The position numbers and the translations under genes are program-made. Positions 1 through 8,566 of a stretch of 64,000 bases of DNA are shown piece by piece. Source of the DNA: an uncultured Flavobacteriaceae bacterium (lineage in GTDB: Bacteria; Bacteroidota; Bacteroidia; Flavobacteriales; Flavobacteriaceae); NCBI GenBank assembly GCA_905182575.1, contig CAJJCA010000004.1, forward strand, positions 30,935 through 94,934, in the 5' to 3' direction. A model generated the notes under the pieces. That model ran no database searches, was not told the origin of the DNA, and saw only the letters and a list, made by a program, of their open reading frames with translations. Numbering within the stretch: position 1 is the stretch's first letter; each line of letters opens with the position of its first letter.

Positions 1-215
1 CAATCAAAAGAAACTATTTTGGAATCTATTGTTCTAAGATAGTCTGCAAAAGAAAGGAGTTTTGAGTGAGATTTTTTTGTGATTTCTGTTTCAGAATGCG
101 GTATTTTTAAAGCGCCTCTGAAAAAATTATAAGGTATAGAAAGTCCTTTTGAATCCTTAATAATTCCATATTCTCCAAAAAGTAAAATTTTAGCGTAAAA
201 AAGTGGACCTTTCAT
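1..215 (-). CDS. Mevalonate kinase-like GHMP kinase, N-terminal part
   Basis: About 71 N-terminal residues are present; the rest lies beyond the window edge. The start MKGPLFYAKILLFGEYGI is the typical opening of flavobacterial mevalonate kinase, with the K-ILLFGEY strand that begins the GHMP-kinase fold. The family phosphorylates mevalonate in the cytoplasm for isoprenoid synthesis. It begins ten bases downstream of the mvaD stop on the same strand, so the two are almost certainly cotranscribed and act in one pathway. The ATP-binding motif is off the edge, so the assignment rests on the N-terminus and on context. Confidence 0.75.
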   Translation of the reverse strand, partial: MKGPLFYAKILLFGEYGIIKDSKGLSIPYNFFRGALKIPHSETEITKKSHSKLLSFADYLRTIDSKIVSFD

Positions 216-224
216 AAATCTAAA

Positions 225-1298
225 TTAAAGTTTTTTTGCCCCCTGACCAACTTGATCTTCAATAAATTGTCCCGCTTCACAATGCTGTGATAATTCTTCT
301 TGAATAAAAATCTTAATGGCTGGTGCATGCGTTTCTGGATAGAGCAAGTGTACATTCGCGCCTGCATCTAAAGTAAAGCACAATGGAAGTTGCGTAGCTG
401 CTCTAAAATCCCAAATTTTATTAATGACAGTTAGGGTGTTGGGCTGCATTAAAATAAATCTCGGACTAGAGGTCATCATCATGGAATGCAAAGTGAGGGC
501 TTCGGATTCAACGACTTCTATAAAAGCATCTAAATCTCCACTTACAAGGATTTTACTGAGAAGCTCACAATTATCGTTGGCTTGTAGGAATCTGTTTTCA
601 GCAAAAGGGTGTCCATTCATAAGCTGATGTCCAAGGCTGCTACTCACTTTTTTAGTGCCTCGGTCAACAATTAAAATGGTATCCTGAAAATTATGGAAAA
701 CATCATGAATTTTAGAGGTCAATGGCACAGCATAAATGTCTGTACTATTTTTAAATGTGGAATTTTCACCCCAAACAGTTAAAGGCCCTTCGATACTTCT
801 TGCAGCACTTCCTGAGCCTAGTCTTGCTAAAAAAGAAGCTTTGGTTTTAAATAAACCGTCACCAAGCACTGGGTTTAATTTTTTTTCCCAATCCATAAGA
901 CATAAAGCTAGGGCAGCCATCGCTGAAGCTGATGAAGCAATTCCACTGCTATGAGGAAAGGAATTACTACTGCTAATTGACATGTGTTGAAATTTTATCC
1001 CTGGCATGTATATTGAAATTCGATCTAAGAATTGTTTAATTTTTGGATGAAAATCCACTTGTTCTTTATTTTCAAATAGAAAAGAAAACCAAGGATCATT
1101 TTCAGACAAACGAGGAGTGAATTCAACTGTGGTCTTTGTTACACATTTAGAAAGCGTGAAGCTAATTGATGGGTTTTTAGGAAGCTGATCGCCGTGTTTC
1201 CCCCAATATTTAACCAATGCAATGTTACTAGGTGCTTGCCAAGTAGCAAGGTGATTTATAGCTGAACTAGACTTAAAAATAAATTTTTTTTCCTCCAT
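225..1298 (-). CDS. mvaD: Diphosphomevalonate decarboxylase
   Basis: This enzyme converts mevalonate diphosphate to isopentenyl diphosphate with ATP-dependent decarboxylation. The sequence shows the family signature APSNIALVKYWGK near the N-terminus and the GHMP phosphate-binding serine-rich stretch FPHSSGIASSASAMAALA in the middle, followed by GSGSAARSI. I chose the ATG at 1298 (MEEKKFIF): an upstream in-frame start would add fourteen unconserved residues and run toward the divergent tspO gene. The length, about 357 residues, suits the family. It lies upstream of the mevalonate kinase-like gene, which together imply the mevalonate rather than the MEP route here. Confidence 0.93.
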   Translation of the reverse strand: MEEKKFIFKSSSAINHLATWQAPSNIALVKYWGKHGDQLPKNPSISFTLSKCVTKTTVEFTPRLSENDPWFSFLFENKEQVDFHPKIKQFLDRISIYMPGIKFQHMSISSSNSFPHSSGIASSASAMAALALCLMDWEKKLNPVLGDGLFKTKASFLARLGSGSAARSIEGPLTVWGENSTFKNSTDIYAVPLTSKIHDVFHNFQDTILIVDRGTKKVSSSLGHQLMNGHPFAENRFLQANDNCELLSKILVSGDLDAFIEVVESEALTLHSMMMTSSPRFILMQPNTLTVINKIWDFRAATQLPLCFTLDAGANVHLLYPETHAPAIKIFIQEELSQHCEAGQFIEDQVGQGAKKL

Positions 1299-1372
1299 CG
1301 AATGCAAAGATAAGCTTTTGAACTTCTTATTGAAAAGCAATAAAAGCTTAATTATTTGGGTTAGCTTTGAGT

Positions 1373-1848
1373 ATGCGACGAAAATTATTATTCAACGTTT
1401 TAATTGGTGTTTTAACCTGTCTTGTAGTGGGTTACTTTTCAAGTATGGCCACTCGGATTTCAGTCGATACTTGGTATCCAACCCTGAAAAAACCTTTTTT
1501 CAATCCTCCCAATTGGCTGTTTGCTCCTGTTTGGACTTTACTCTATTTGTTAATGGGAATCGCTGTTGGTCGAATTTGGTTTTTTGGGCTGCATCACCGC
1601 TGGGGAAAAACTGCTCTGTACCACTTTGGATTCCAGCTGATTTTCAATGGACTTTGGTCTCTGGTGTTTTTTGGACTAAAAAACCCTGTTCTGGGATTCG
1701 TTGTGATTATAATACTGTTGATTTTAATTGAGCGTTCGATCAAATGGTTTAAAATGGTTGATCTATTTTCAGCTCAATTGCTCTACCCATATTTGCTCCG
1801 ATAGCTTTTGCACTGTATGAGCAATTTTATGACCTAAACTACTTGTAA
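1373..1848 (+). CDS. tspO: TspO/MBR family protein (frameshifted near the end)
   Basis: A five-helix inner-membrane protein of the TspO/translocator family, which binds tetrapyrroles and related ligands. Visible signature: WYPTLKKPFFNPPNWLFAPV followed by WTLLYLLMG, then FQLIFNGLWSLVFFGLKNP. The first frame ends abruptly after PYLLR at 1803. The next frame continues IAFALYEQFYDLNYL to a TAA at 1846-1848, which is what the family's last helix (PYLLW-x-AFALYLN) should look like. I therefore place a one- or two-base lesion near 1798-1801 and give the whole gene. The ATG at 1373 is preferred over an in-frame TTG two codons upstream. It is divergent from mvaD. Confidence 0.85.
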
Positions 1849-1905
1849 AAAAAGTCAATTTTAAAGTGTTTTTGTAACTTAACGTTCAACTCAAACCTTA
1901 ACATT

Positions 1906-2325
1906 ATGTTTTCAAAATTAACTTTAGCGTGAACCTTCATCGGTTTCTTTTTTCTCTTTTTTGTTGGCTGGTGTTTCTACGACATCATAGCCATAAATTA
2001 TTTTTCAAATCATATGATAAACATGCCTTTTGAAGTAAAAGTTAGAATGGAATTTATTGCCTTTGGCGTTTTGTTTCAGTCGTATGTGATTTCATTGCTT
2101 TACGGCAAGTGGTCGTTGGGAAACTACAGCCTAAAATCAGGTTTTAATTTCGGCGCTTTGATTGGTTTTTTTGTTGGATTCGGAACTGGTCTTGTCTACT
2201 ATGCAACTGCAAACCTAATTGACCTCCAAGCTTCATTGGTAGATGTTGTTTGGAGTGTTTTCTATTATGATATTGGCGGAGCATTGATCGGTTGGACTCA
2301 TGACAAATTGAATCAAGAAAAATAA
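1906..2325 (+). CDS. Small membrane protein, unrecognised, with an in-frame TGA
   Basis: I do not recognise this family. From the ATG at 1906 one frame runs to 2325 and reads as a coherent membrane protein of about 139 residues. A hydrophobic helix (FIGFFFLFFVGWCFYDII) is followed by helices around FIAFGVLFQSYVISLLYG, FGALIGFFVGFGTGLVYY and VVWSVFYYDIGGALIGW. Codon 9 is TGA (1930-1932). The residues after it belong to the first helix, so the stop is probably a substitution error or a real nonsense mutation rather than the true 5' boundary. Reinitiation at the ATG at 2014 would lose helix one. No partner gene is evident. Confidence 0.55.
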
Positions 2326-2408
2326 TGTTTTCTTATAAACCTGATGGCGAAAAAATCAGAAATGAAGGAGTTTTTTCACGACTTTTTTTTAAATAATCTA
2401 GGAATAAT

Positions 2409-2729
2409 TTATTCTGGAGCTAACTCCACGGTAAGTCCTTCAAGTGCTTTTGACATATGAATTTGACACCCCAATCGGCTGTTTTCTTTTACGTGAAAAG
2501 CCTCAGATAGCATGGCTTCTTCGTCATCAGATTTTTCAGGTAAATCATGTTCGCTCTCTAAATAGCATTGACAAGATGCGCACATCGCCATACCGCCACA
2601 AGTTCCTTCAACAGGGAGCTCATAAGCTTTACAAACTTCCATAAGGTTCATTGCCATATCCGTAGGGGCTATCAGTTCGTGTGATTTCCCCTCTCTGTCA
2701 ATAACGGTGATTGTAACGTCTTGATTCAT
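2409..2729 (-). CDS. [2Fe-2S] ferredoxin, adrenodoxin/ISC type
   Basis: A 106-residue soluble electron carrier. Cluster ligands are visible as C44, C50 and C53 (GTCGGMAMCASC) and C88 (RLGCQIH), the C-x5-C-x2-C...C spacing of vertebrate-type and Isc ferredoxins. It sits two bases downstream of a ferredoxin/thioredoxin-reductase-like flavoprotein on the same strand, its likely reductase, and in a run with nfu and mrp. A role in Fe-S assembly or in feeding electrons to oxygenases is inferred from this context; the sequence does not decide between them. Confidence 0.9.
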   Translation of the reverse strand: MNQDVTITVIDREGKSHELIAPTDMAMNLMEVCKAYELPVEGTCGGMAMCASCQCYLESEHDLPEKSDDEEAMLSEAFHVKENSRLGCQIHMSKALEGLTVELAPE

Positions 2730-2731
2730 TT

Positions 2732-3784
2732 CTATTTAATTGCTTTAATTGTAGATTTCTTGGCTTCTTTTCTGCTGCCATCAAAGCCAGATATACCACT
2801 AACAGTAGTGTACTTTAATATGTTTTTTTTGTCAGGATAAATCATTTGAAAAGCACTTTGACACATTAGGGTGGCTTCATGGAAGCCACAAAGAATGAGT
2901 TTTAACTTGCCTGGGTAAGTATTTACATCCCCGATGGCATAGATTCCCGGAATATTGGTTTGATAATCTAAGCTATTGTTAACCTTGATTGCATTTTTTT
3001 CGATTTCTAAACCCCAACCTGCGATTGGGCCTAGCTTGGGAGTTAAGCCAAAAAGTGGGATGAAATAATCCGTCGTAATAGTCTTTATCATTCCTTCGTT
3101 AGACACAACAATTGACTCTAAAAAATCCTGCCCGTGAAGTTCTGTAACCTCTACAGGCGTAATTAATTTAACTTTATTGTCATCTTTTAATTTTTGGACT
3201 TTTTCAACCGAATCTAACGCACCACGAAATTCATCTCTTCGGTGAATCAAAGTGACTTCTTTAGCAATATTCGCTAAAAAAATAGTCCAATCTAATGCCG
3301 AATCTCCTCCTCCAGCAATAATAACTTTCTTGTTACGGTATTTTTCAGGATCTTTAATCATGTAGTCAACCCCATGATTTTCAAACTTTTCAAGATCAAC
3401 TAAGTTGGGCTTTCTCGGCTCAAAAGTCCCCAAACCTCCAGCAATAGCGACTATAGGTGCTTGATGCTTTGTCCCTTTGTCTGTGGTGACAATAAAATCG
3501 CCAGATGAGTTTTTTTCGATAGTTTGAGCACACTCACCCAAAGTGAAACCCGGTTGAAAAGGACTGATTTGTTTCATCAAGTTGTCTACTAAATCCCCTG
3601 CCAAAATCTCAGGCTGAGAAGGAATGTCATAGATGGGTTTTTTTGGATAAATCTCTGCACATTGACCTCCTGGAATTGGAAGTGAATCTATTAAATGACA
3701 TTTTAATTTAAGTAAACCTGCTTCAAAAACAGCGAATAAGCCTGTCGGTCCAGCGCCAATAATAATAATATCCGTTTTTACCAT
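2732..3784 (-). CDS. NAD(P)/FAD-dependent ferredoxin reductase-like protein
   Basis: A 350-residue flavoprotein of the thioredoxin-reductase-like ferredoxin-NADP reductase (type 2) group. The N-terminal FAD motif is IIIGAGPTGLFAVFEAG, the NAD(P) motif is VIIAGGGDSALDW near residue 155, and the late FAD motif is GIYAIGDVNTYPGK. There is no CxxC redox pair between the nucleotide domains, so it is not a thioredoxin reductase. It is adjacent to the ferredoxin gene and four bases from nfu, in one transcriptional run. The physiological partner is inferred to be that ferredoxin. Confidence 0.88.
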   Translation of the reverse strand: MVKTDIIIIGAGPTGLFAVFEAGLLKLKCHLIDSLPIPGGQCAEIYPKKPIYDIPSQPEILAGDLVDNLMKQISPFQPGFTLGECAQTIEKNSSGDFIVTTDKGTKHQAPIVAIAGGLGTFEPRKPNLVDLEKFENHGVDYMIKDPEKYRNKKVIIAGGGDSALDWTIFLANIAKEVTLIHRRDEFRGALDSVEKVQKLKDDNKVKLITPVEVTELHGQDFLESIVVSNEGMIKTITTDYFIPLFGLTPKLGPIAGWGLEIEKNAIKVNNSLDYQTNIPGIYAIGDVNTYPGKLKLILCGFHEATLMCQSAFQMIYPDKKNILKYTTVSGISGFDGSRKEAKKSTIKAIK

Positions 3785-3788
3785 TGAA

Positions 3789-4031
3789 CTAGGGCGTTAT
3801 GCTTACAACTTTTTCGATTTGTGGAACGTACTTTTTAATGGTCATCTCTACCCCTGATTTGAGGGTCATTTGATTGACCGTGCAGGAAACACATGCACCG
3901 TGAAGTTGAACATTTACTATTTTATCCTCCTCAATAGAAACCAAAGAGATGTCCCCACCATCAGATTCGAGAAAAGGACGTATTTCCTCTAGTGCGATAA
4001 GAACTTTTTCTCTAATTTTTTTTGAGTTCAT
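3789..4031 (-). CDS. NifU C-terminal-domain Fe-S scaffold/carrier (Nfu)
   Basis: An 80-residue protein that is only the Nfu domain. It has the C-x2-C motif in GACVSCTVNQMTLKSGVE, which binds a bridging [4Fe-4S] cluster between two subunits, and the family opening IREKVLIALEEIRPFLESDGGDI. It hands clusters to apo-proteins in the cytoplasm. It sits between mrp (an Fe-S carrier ATPase) and the flavoprotein/ferredoxin pair with gaps of only four bases, so an Fe-S maturation operon is likely. Confidence 0.93.
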   Translation of the reverse strand: MNSKKIREKVLIALEEIRPFLESDGGDISLVSIEEDKIVNVQLHGACVSCTVNQMTLKSGVEMTIKKYVPQIEKVVSITP

Positions 4032-4035
4032 AGTT

Positions 4036-5165
4036 TTATTTTATGGCTGAACAGCCCACCATATTGGTGATTTCCACAGCTTTTGTTGGAGGCAAGGTCG
4101 TGTTTCTTTTTAACAATTGTGCGACCAAATTCTGAGTTACTTCAACTAAAGATTTCTCAATTTCAGTGCCATCCTGTAATGCTGCTGGTCTTCCAACATC
4201 TGCAGCTTCTCTTATACTTTGAACAAGGGGCAAAGCTCCCAAAAATGGAACGTCTTTGTCTTTGGCCAAATTTTCAGCTCCTTCTTTTCCAAAGATATAA
4301 TATTTATTGTTTGGCAATTCTTCTGGTGTGAAATAAGCCATGTTTTCAATAATCCCTAACAAAGGAACGCTTATGCTGTCTTGGGCAAACATCGCAATTC
4401 CTTTACGAGCGTCCGCAAGAGCAACGTTTTGCGGCGTACTTATGACCACTGCCCCAGTAAGGGGTAAAGACTGCATAATGCTTAAATGAATATCTCCCGT
4501 CCCTGGAGGCAAATCGACCAATAAGAAATCAAGTTCGCCCCAAGCGGCATCAAAAATCATTTGATTCAGAGCTTTGGCGGCCATCGGTCCTCGCCAAATA
4601 ACTGCCTGATCTGGTTTTGTAAAAAACCCTATAGAAAGTACTTTAACTCCATAGTTTTCAATAGGCTCCATTTTTGATTTCCCATCAATGTTTATTGACA
4701 TTGGTCGTGCGCCTTCCATGTCAAACATTGTTGGAATAGAGGGGCCATAAATATCTGCATCAAGAATCCCTACTTTACAACCCATTTTCGAAAGGGTTAT
4801 TGCGATATTGGCTGTTACTGTGGACTTTCCTACACCTCCTTTACCAGAAGATATTGCAATAATAGAATCAATCCCTGGTATCGACTTTCCCTTGATAGGT
4901 TCGGCAGCAGGCGGTGGTGTATTTACCCTCAGTTTTTTTTATTTTAGCTTTTTCATCAAACCTTTTGGTGAAGGACTTCCAAAATGGTAACCTCTAATTT
5001 TTTTCTAGCTTGGAGACTGGGATTCGCCAAGGTTACATCCAAGTCGATTTGATCTCCGAAAATCATTATGTTAGTGATCGCTCCACTGTCTATTATATTT
5101 TCTCCCTCGCCTGGTGCGCTAATCGTTTTTAAAACCGCAACAACATCATTTTTATTGATTTTCAT
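4036..5165 (-). CDS. mrp: Mrp/NBP35 family Fe-S carrier ATPase (two frameshifts)
   Basis: A P-loop Fe-S cluster carrier of the Mrp/ApbC family, about 376 residues once repaired. The N-terminal MIP18 (DUF59) domain is readable from 5165 (MKINKNDVVAVLK). The deviant Walker A GKGGVGKS occurs near residue 108, then DADIYGPS, and LLVDLPPGTGD. The reading frame changes twice: near 4975, and at an eight-T run near 4930 (plus strand). Between the breaks the translation still matches the family linker (KGKSIPGIDSI just before the P-loop). Homopolymer position and intact flanks argue for sequence error in an essential gene. It heads the nfu/reductase/ferredoxin run. Confidence 0.92.
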
Positions 5166-5228
5166 TTGATAATACCTTAACTTTAAATACGCTTACAAAT
5201 ATACTCCAATCTGCTTGGAAACAAAAGT

Positions 5229-5570
5229 TTACAAATCAAATTCGAAGGGAGGTAGATGAAGCGATGGATTCCAAAAAAAATCCTTAAAATTAAGAATTTG
5301 ATTGTCCCTAATTGTTAGCCCTTCATTCTCCAGAAGCTGCTGCATTAAGTTGGTTCCAGAAAAATGTAGTTTACCCGATAAAAGTCCGTTTCTATTCACC
5401 ACTCTGTGAGCAGGAACATCAGGTAAGTTATGAGAAGCGTTCATAGCCCAACCAACCATTCTGGCACTTTGAGGCGCGCCCAAATAGGTTGCGATTGCCC
5501 CATAAGAGGTAACATAACCTTCTGGTATTTTCTTGACTACTTCATAAATATTACTAAAAAAATTAGACAC
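5229..5570 (-). CDS. Alkyltransferase-like (ATL) DNA-binding protein
   Basis: A 113-residue protein with the fold signature of the O6-alkylguanine transferase C-terminal domain: VPEGYVTSYG-like IPEGYVTSYGAIA, then ARMVGWAMN, then VPAHRVVNRNG. The catalytic PCHRV motif of the methyltransferase reads PAHRV here (Ala54), so it cannot accept an alkyl group. This matches ATL proteins, which bind alkylated guanine with a Tyr and an Arg finger (Tyr23 and Arg37 here) and flag it for excision repair. The start is a GTG that overlaps the trmB stop (TAGTG), so translation is probably coupled to trmB. Confidence 0.88.
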   Translation of the reverse strand: MSNFFSNIYEVVKKIPEGYVTSYGAIATYLGAPQSARMVGWAMNASHNLPDVPAHRVVNRNGLLSGKLHFSGTNLMQQLLENEGLTIRDNQILNFKDFFWNPSLHLPPFEFDL

Positions 5571-6244
5571 TATTTAAATTTAAATTGAGTGTAAGTTATC
5601 GGTTTTCCTTCGGCAAGAAACATCTTTTCATAAAACGTTTGAACCGCAGTGGCCTCAGTAGGAGAATAATCATTATTATATATATTGTGATGGGCATATA
5701 ATATCTCATAAGCGCTATCATTCAATATCCCAAGGGTGTAACCATGTAGGAATTCACTGTCCGTTTTTAGATGCATAACTCCGTCTGGAACAAGAACTTG
5801 TTTGTACTGATTTAAAAGTTCTGGACAAGTCAACCGATGCTTGGTCCGCTTATATTTTATTTGAGGATCCGGAAAAGTAATCCATATTTCAGCAACCTCA
5901 CCTTTATCAAAAAGTTGCGTAATGAGTTCAATTTGTGCCCTAATAAAAGCCACATTAGAAAGGTCGTTTTCTAAAGCAGTCTTTGCTCCTCTCCAAAAAC
6001 GAGCCCCTTTTGTATCTATACCTATATAGTTTTTTTGAGGATTTAATTCCGCCAGATGAACGGAGTACTCCCCTTTCCCACAACCTAACTCGAGCGTGAT
6101 CGGATTTTCGTTTTTAAAATATTCACTATGCCACTTGCCTTTAAGCGGAAAAGAGTTTAGCAATAAATCTTCCCTTTCAGGTTGAATAACGTTTGAGAAA
6201 GTACTATTCTCTCTAAATCTTTTTAATTTGTTTTTGCTTCCCAC
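5570..6244 (-). CDS. trmB: tRNA (guanine-N7-)-methyltransferase
   Basis: SAM-dependent enzyme that makes m7G46 in tRNA. It is 224 residues, normal for the family. Motif I LELGCGKGEYSVHLA, IGIDTKGARFW, and the signature IWITFPDPQIKYKRTKHRLT with the catalytic Asp are all present. Its stop codon shares a base with the GTG start of the ATL protein gene, and both run on the minus strand as a two-gene unit. Confidence 0.95.
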   Translation of the reverse strand: MGSKNKLKRFRENSTFSNVIQPEREDLLLNSFPLKGKWHSEYFKNENPITLELGCGKGEYSVHLAELNPQKNYIGIDTKGARFWRGAKTALENDLSNVAFIRAQIELITQLFDKGEVAEIWITFPDPQIKYKRTKHRLTCPELLNQYKQVLVPDGVMHLKTDSEFLHGYTLGILNDSAYEILYAHHNIYNNDYSPTEATAVQTFYEKMFLAEGKPITYTQFKFK

Positions 6245-6306
6245 AGGTTTAATCTATAGGGCGAAAATAAAGCTTTGAATTCTAACATTACTCAAGAATT
6301 TTAATT

Positions 6307-7228
6307 TTAAGTCTTTTGAAGTGTAAATGAAAATTCCGAACCAACCCCGGGTGAGCTTTCAACAAATATTTTCTCTTGATGTGCTTCAATAATGTGCTTG
6401 ACAATTGCTAGCCCCAAACCTGAGCCTCCTTGGTCTCTGTTTCCGGATTTATCTACCCTATAGAAACGCTCAAAAAGCCTTGGCAGATGTTCTCTCTCGA
6501 TACCCTCACCATTGTCCGTAACCCTCACTATAACCTTCTCCTCATTAAGGTCTTGAATACTAATCTCTGTGGTCCCTTTGTTTACTCCATATTTTAGCGA
6601 GTTGATCACCAAATTGGTTAATACCTGTTGAATCCTCTCCTCATCGGCATTTACAAGTATCGGTTGGGAATTTGTGTTTTCAAATGAAAGTATGATTTCA
6701 CTCTTATTGGCCTGCATTTCAAAAAGTTCAAATACATTTTGAACCAATCCTCTAATATCAAAATCAATTCTTTCAATGGATTTTATTCCAGATTCGAACT
6801 GATTGATTAAGTACAAATCTTTAACTATATAAACAAGTCGCTCAACTCCTTTGGCGGTTCTTTTAAGATACTTTTCTCTTAAATCCTTATCATTTACACC
6901 GCCTTCTAGTAGCGTTAAAACATAACCCCTGAATTGTGAATAGCGGAGTTTTTAATTCATGAGATATATTTCCAATAAACTCTTTCCTATGGCTTTCTTT
7001 GTCTTTAAGCACTTCAATTTCAAGTTTTTTATCGTCCGCAAATTGACGAAGACTTTCTTTTAAGGATTCCATATCGGACTCGATTGCCTCTCTGTTCTCA
7101 GAAAATCCAGAAGGGGAAAGGTCATCATATATGCCTTTTAGCTTTCTTAGGATAGAACGTTCGATCCTAAGATGAAGTAATAGAATCGAGAATAAGAAAA
7201 ACAGCAAAATTAAGACCGATCCAAGCAT
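6307..7228 (-). CDS. Sensor histidine kinase, PhoR-like (one frameshift)
   Basis: A membrane sensor kinase. The N-terminus is a single strong hydrophobic helix (MLGSVLILLFFLFSILLL), then a short cytoplasmic linker, the H-box NISHELKTPLFTIQ, the N-box LVINSLKYG, G1 VTDNGEGIE, the F-box LFERFYRVD and G2 GGSGLGLAIV. The frame breaks at a four-C run at 6926-6929, just after the H-box; one base fewer restores TIQGYVLTLLEGG and the rest of HisKA. An upstream in-frame TTG at 7291 lies inside a terminator-like hairpin, so I prefer ATG 7228. It lies downstream of the response regulator and is presumably its partner. Confidence 0.85.
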
Positions 7229-7274
7229 AATATCTTGAAAGGTGAATTTAACTGAACTGAAAAAATAAAAAATA

Positions 7275-7307
7275 AAAAAAACCTGGAGCAATGCTCCTGG
7301 GTTTTTT
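7275..7307 (-). terminator. Terminator-like hairpin between regulator and kinase genes
   Basis: GGAGC-AAT-GCTCC with a CC/GG extension, flanked on both sides by A/T runs, so it reads as a Rho-independent terminator on either strand. On the minus strand it follows the response regulator gene by about 45 bases and precedes the kinase ATG by about 45. It could limit readthrough and keep kinase levels below regulator levels. Confidence 0.6.
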
Positions 7308-7351
7308 AAGGTTAAATGCTATTTTATAATTCTTAAATATAAACACAAATA

Positions 7352-8044
7352 TTACAAGTTAAGTGGCACAAATTTATAACCAACTCCTTTCACCGTTTTA
7401 AAATATTTATCACCGATTTTTTCTCTTAATTTTCTGATATGAACATCAATGGTTCGGTCTCCCACAACAACCTCACTACCCCAAATAATTTCCATTATTT
7501 TTTCTCTTTTAATAACTTTTTCTTGTTTTGAGGCCAACAAAAAGAGTAATTCAAATTCTTTTCTTGGCAGTGAAAAAACCTTACCATCAAAAGTAACCTG
7601 ATACTCCTCCCTATCAATAATAAGTTTACCTATTTGTAATTTCTCTTCGTTTTTATCCTCATCTCTCAATCTCCGAAGAAGCGCTTTTACCTTAGAAACC
7701 AAAATCTTTGGTTTGACCGGTTTGGTAACATAATCATCTGCACCAGCATCAAAAGCAGCTACGTGAGAGTAATCCTCGCCTCGTGCAGTAAGAAACATTA
7801 TGATAGTTTCTTTGAAACGAGGGTCTTTTCGTAACAATCCGCAAGCTTCAATTCCATCCATATTGGGCATCATAACATCCATGATGATTAAATGAGGAAC
7901 TTCTCTATCCGCCTCCTCTATTGCTTTTTCCCCATCACTTGCTGTTGAAATACTATACCCTTCCTGATGTAAATTAAATCGAATAATTTCAATGACATCA
8001 GGATCATCGTCAACCAATAAGATTCTTATTCCTGTTTTTTTCAT
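7352..8044 (-). CDS. PhoB/OmpR-family response regulator
   Basis: 230 residues. The receiver domain has the acidic pocket DDD (12-14), phosphoacceptor Asp56 in LIIMDVMMP and the Lys of VTKPVKP. The C-terminal winged-helix DNA-binding domain ends GDRTIDVHIRKLREKIG, then GVGYKF. It is a transcription factor phosphorylated by the downstream PhoR-like kinase. In many flavobacteria this pair is a conserved housekeeping system; the target regulon is not readable here. Confidence 0.93.
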   Translation of the reverse strand: MKKTGIRILLVDDDPDVIEIIRFNLHQEGYSISTASDGEKAIEEADREVPHLIIMDVMMPNMDGIEACGLLRKDPRFKETIIMFLTARGEDYSHVAAFDAGADDYVTKPVKPKILVSKVKALLRRLRDEDKNEEKLQIGKLIIDREEYQVTFDGKVFSLPRKEFELLFLLASKQEKVIKREKIMEIIWGSEVVVGDRTIDVHIRKLREKIGDKYFKTVKGVGYKFVPLNL

Positions 8045-8145
8045 TTACTTCTTATATTTTACTAAAATATAAATTTAAATGGTGGTTAACGTTAATAAAT
8101 AATTATCATATGCAATACATTTTACCCAATCCTTTTAATATTCAC

Positions 8146-8153
8146 TACCTTTG
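8146..8153 (+). promoter_or_regulatory. Bacteroidota -7 promoter box (TACCTTTG)
   Basis: TACCTTTG matches the TAnnTTTG -7 element about 30 bases upstream of the ATG at 8184. No clear -33 TTG lies at the usual distance. Confidence 0.4.
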
Positions 8154-8183
8154 GAGGGTATAGAACAATTCGATTTTACAATT

Positions 8184-8537
8184 ATGCGTTTTTCTGTGTT
8201 TCTTACTTTTGTATTGTTTAGCGTTTTTGCTTCGGCACAAGGCCATTATGAAGCCTTTGGAGTAGATACAACGAATGGCGGTTCGGCTATCGAAGAGATC
8301 ATTCATAAATTAGACTTTAAGATTTATCCTAACCCAATGACTGGTGAATACTTAAACATAGATTCTCGACGTTCTGAAATAAAAAAATTTAATAATATTG
8401 AATTACTTCATGATTGGTCAATTGCAAAAGAAACCCTAGAAAACCGCATTATTCTTCAAAACCTCAAAACTGGAATCTATCTTGTTAAGCTTATTCAAGG
8501 CAATCACATGGGTTTAAAAAGACTTTTGATTCCCTAA
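8184..8537 (+). CDS. Small secreted protein with type IX sorting tail
   Basis: Start chosen at MRFSVFLTF, because the earlier in-frame start adds residues overlapping the likely promoter. A signal peptide (FSVFLTFVLFSVFASAQG) is followed by only about 25 residues and then a type A T9SS C-terminal domain: KIYPNPMTGEYLNI, then LKTGIYLVKLIQGN and a basic LKRLLIP end. The family tail directs export through the Por secretion system and anchoring at the surface. With almost no cargo, the protein is essentially a signal peptide plus sorting domain of about 117 residues. Function unknown; it could be a remnant of a larger exported protein. Confidence 0.8.
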   Translation: MRFSVFLTFVLFSVFASAQGHYEAFGVDTTNGGSAIEEIIHKLDFKIYPNPMTGEYLNIDSRRSEIKKFNNIELLHDWSIAKETLENRIILQNLKTGIYLVKLIQGNHMGLKRLLIP

Positions 8538-8566
8538 TTTTTCATGTCTTTAGCACTTGAGTTTTA

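Noticed and set aside
424-954. Open frames on the plus strand opposite mvaD
   Set aside because: They lie wholly within the conserved mvaD coding strand, have no family resemblance, and are shadows of the real gene.
1930-1932. TGA read as tryptophan (alternative code)
   Set aside because: TGA is the natural stop of asnS (31242-31244) and nadB (25167-25169), and TGG is used for Trp throughout, so the code is the standard bacterial one.
2325-2396. Short frame MFSYKPDGEKIRNEGVFSRL overlapping the stop of the preceding gene
   Set aside because: Only 23 codons, no recognised family and no second signal; too little to call a gene.
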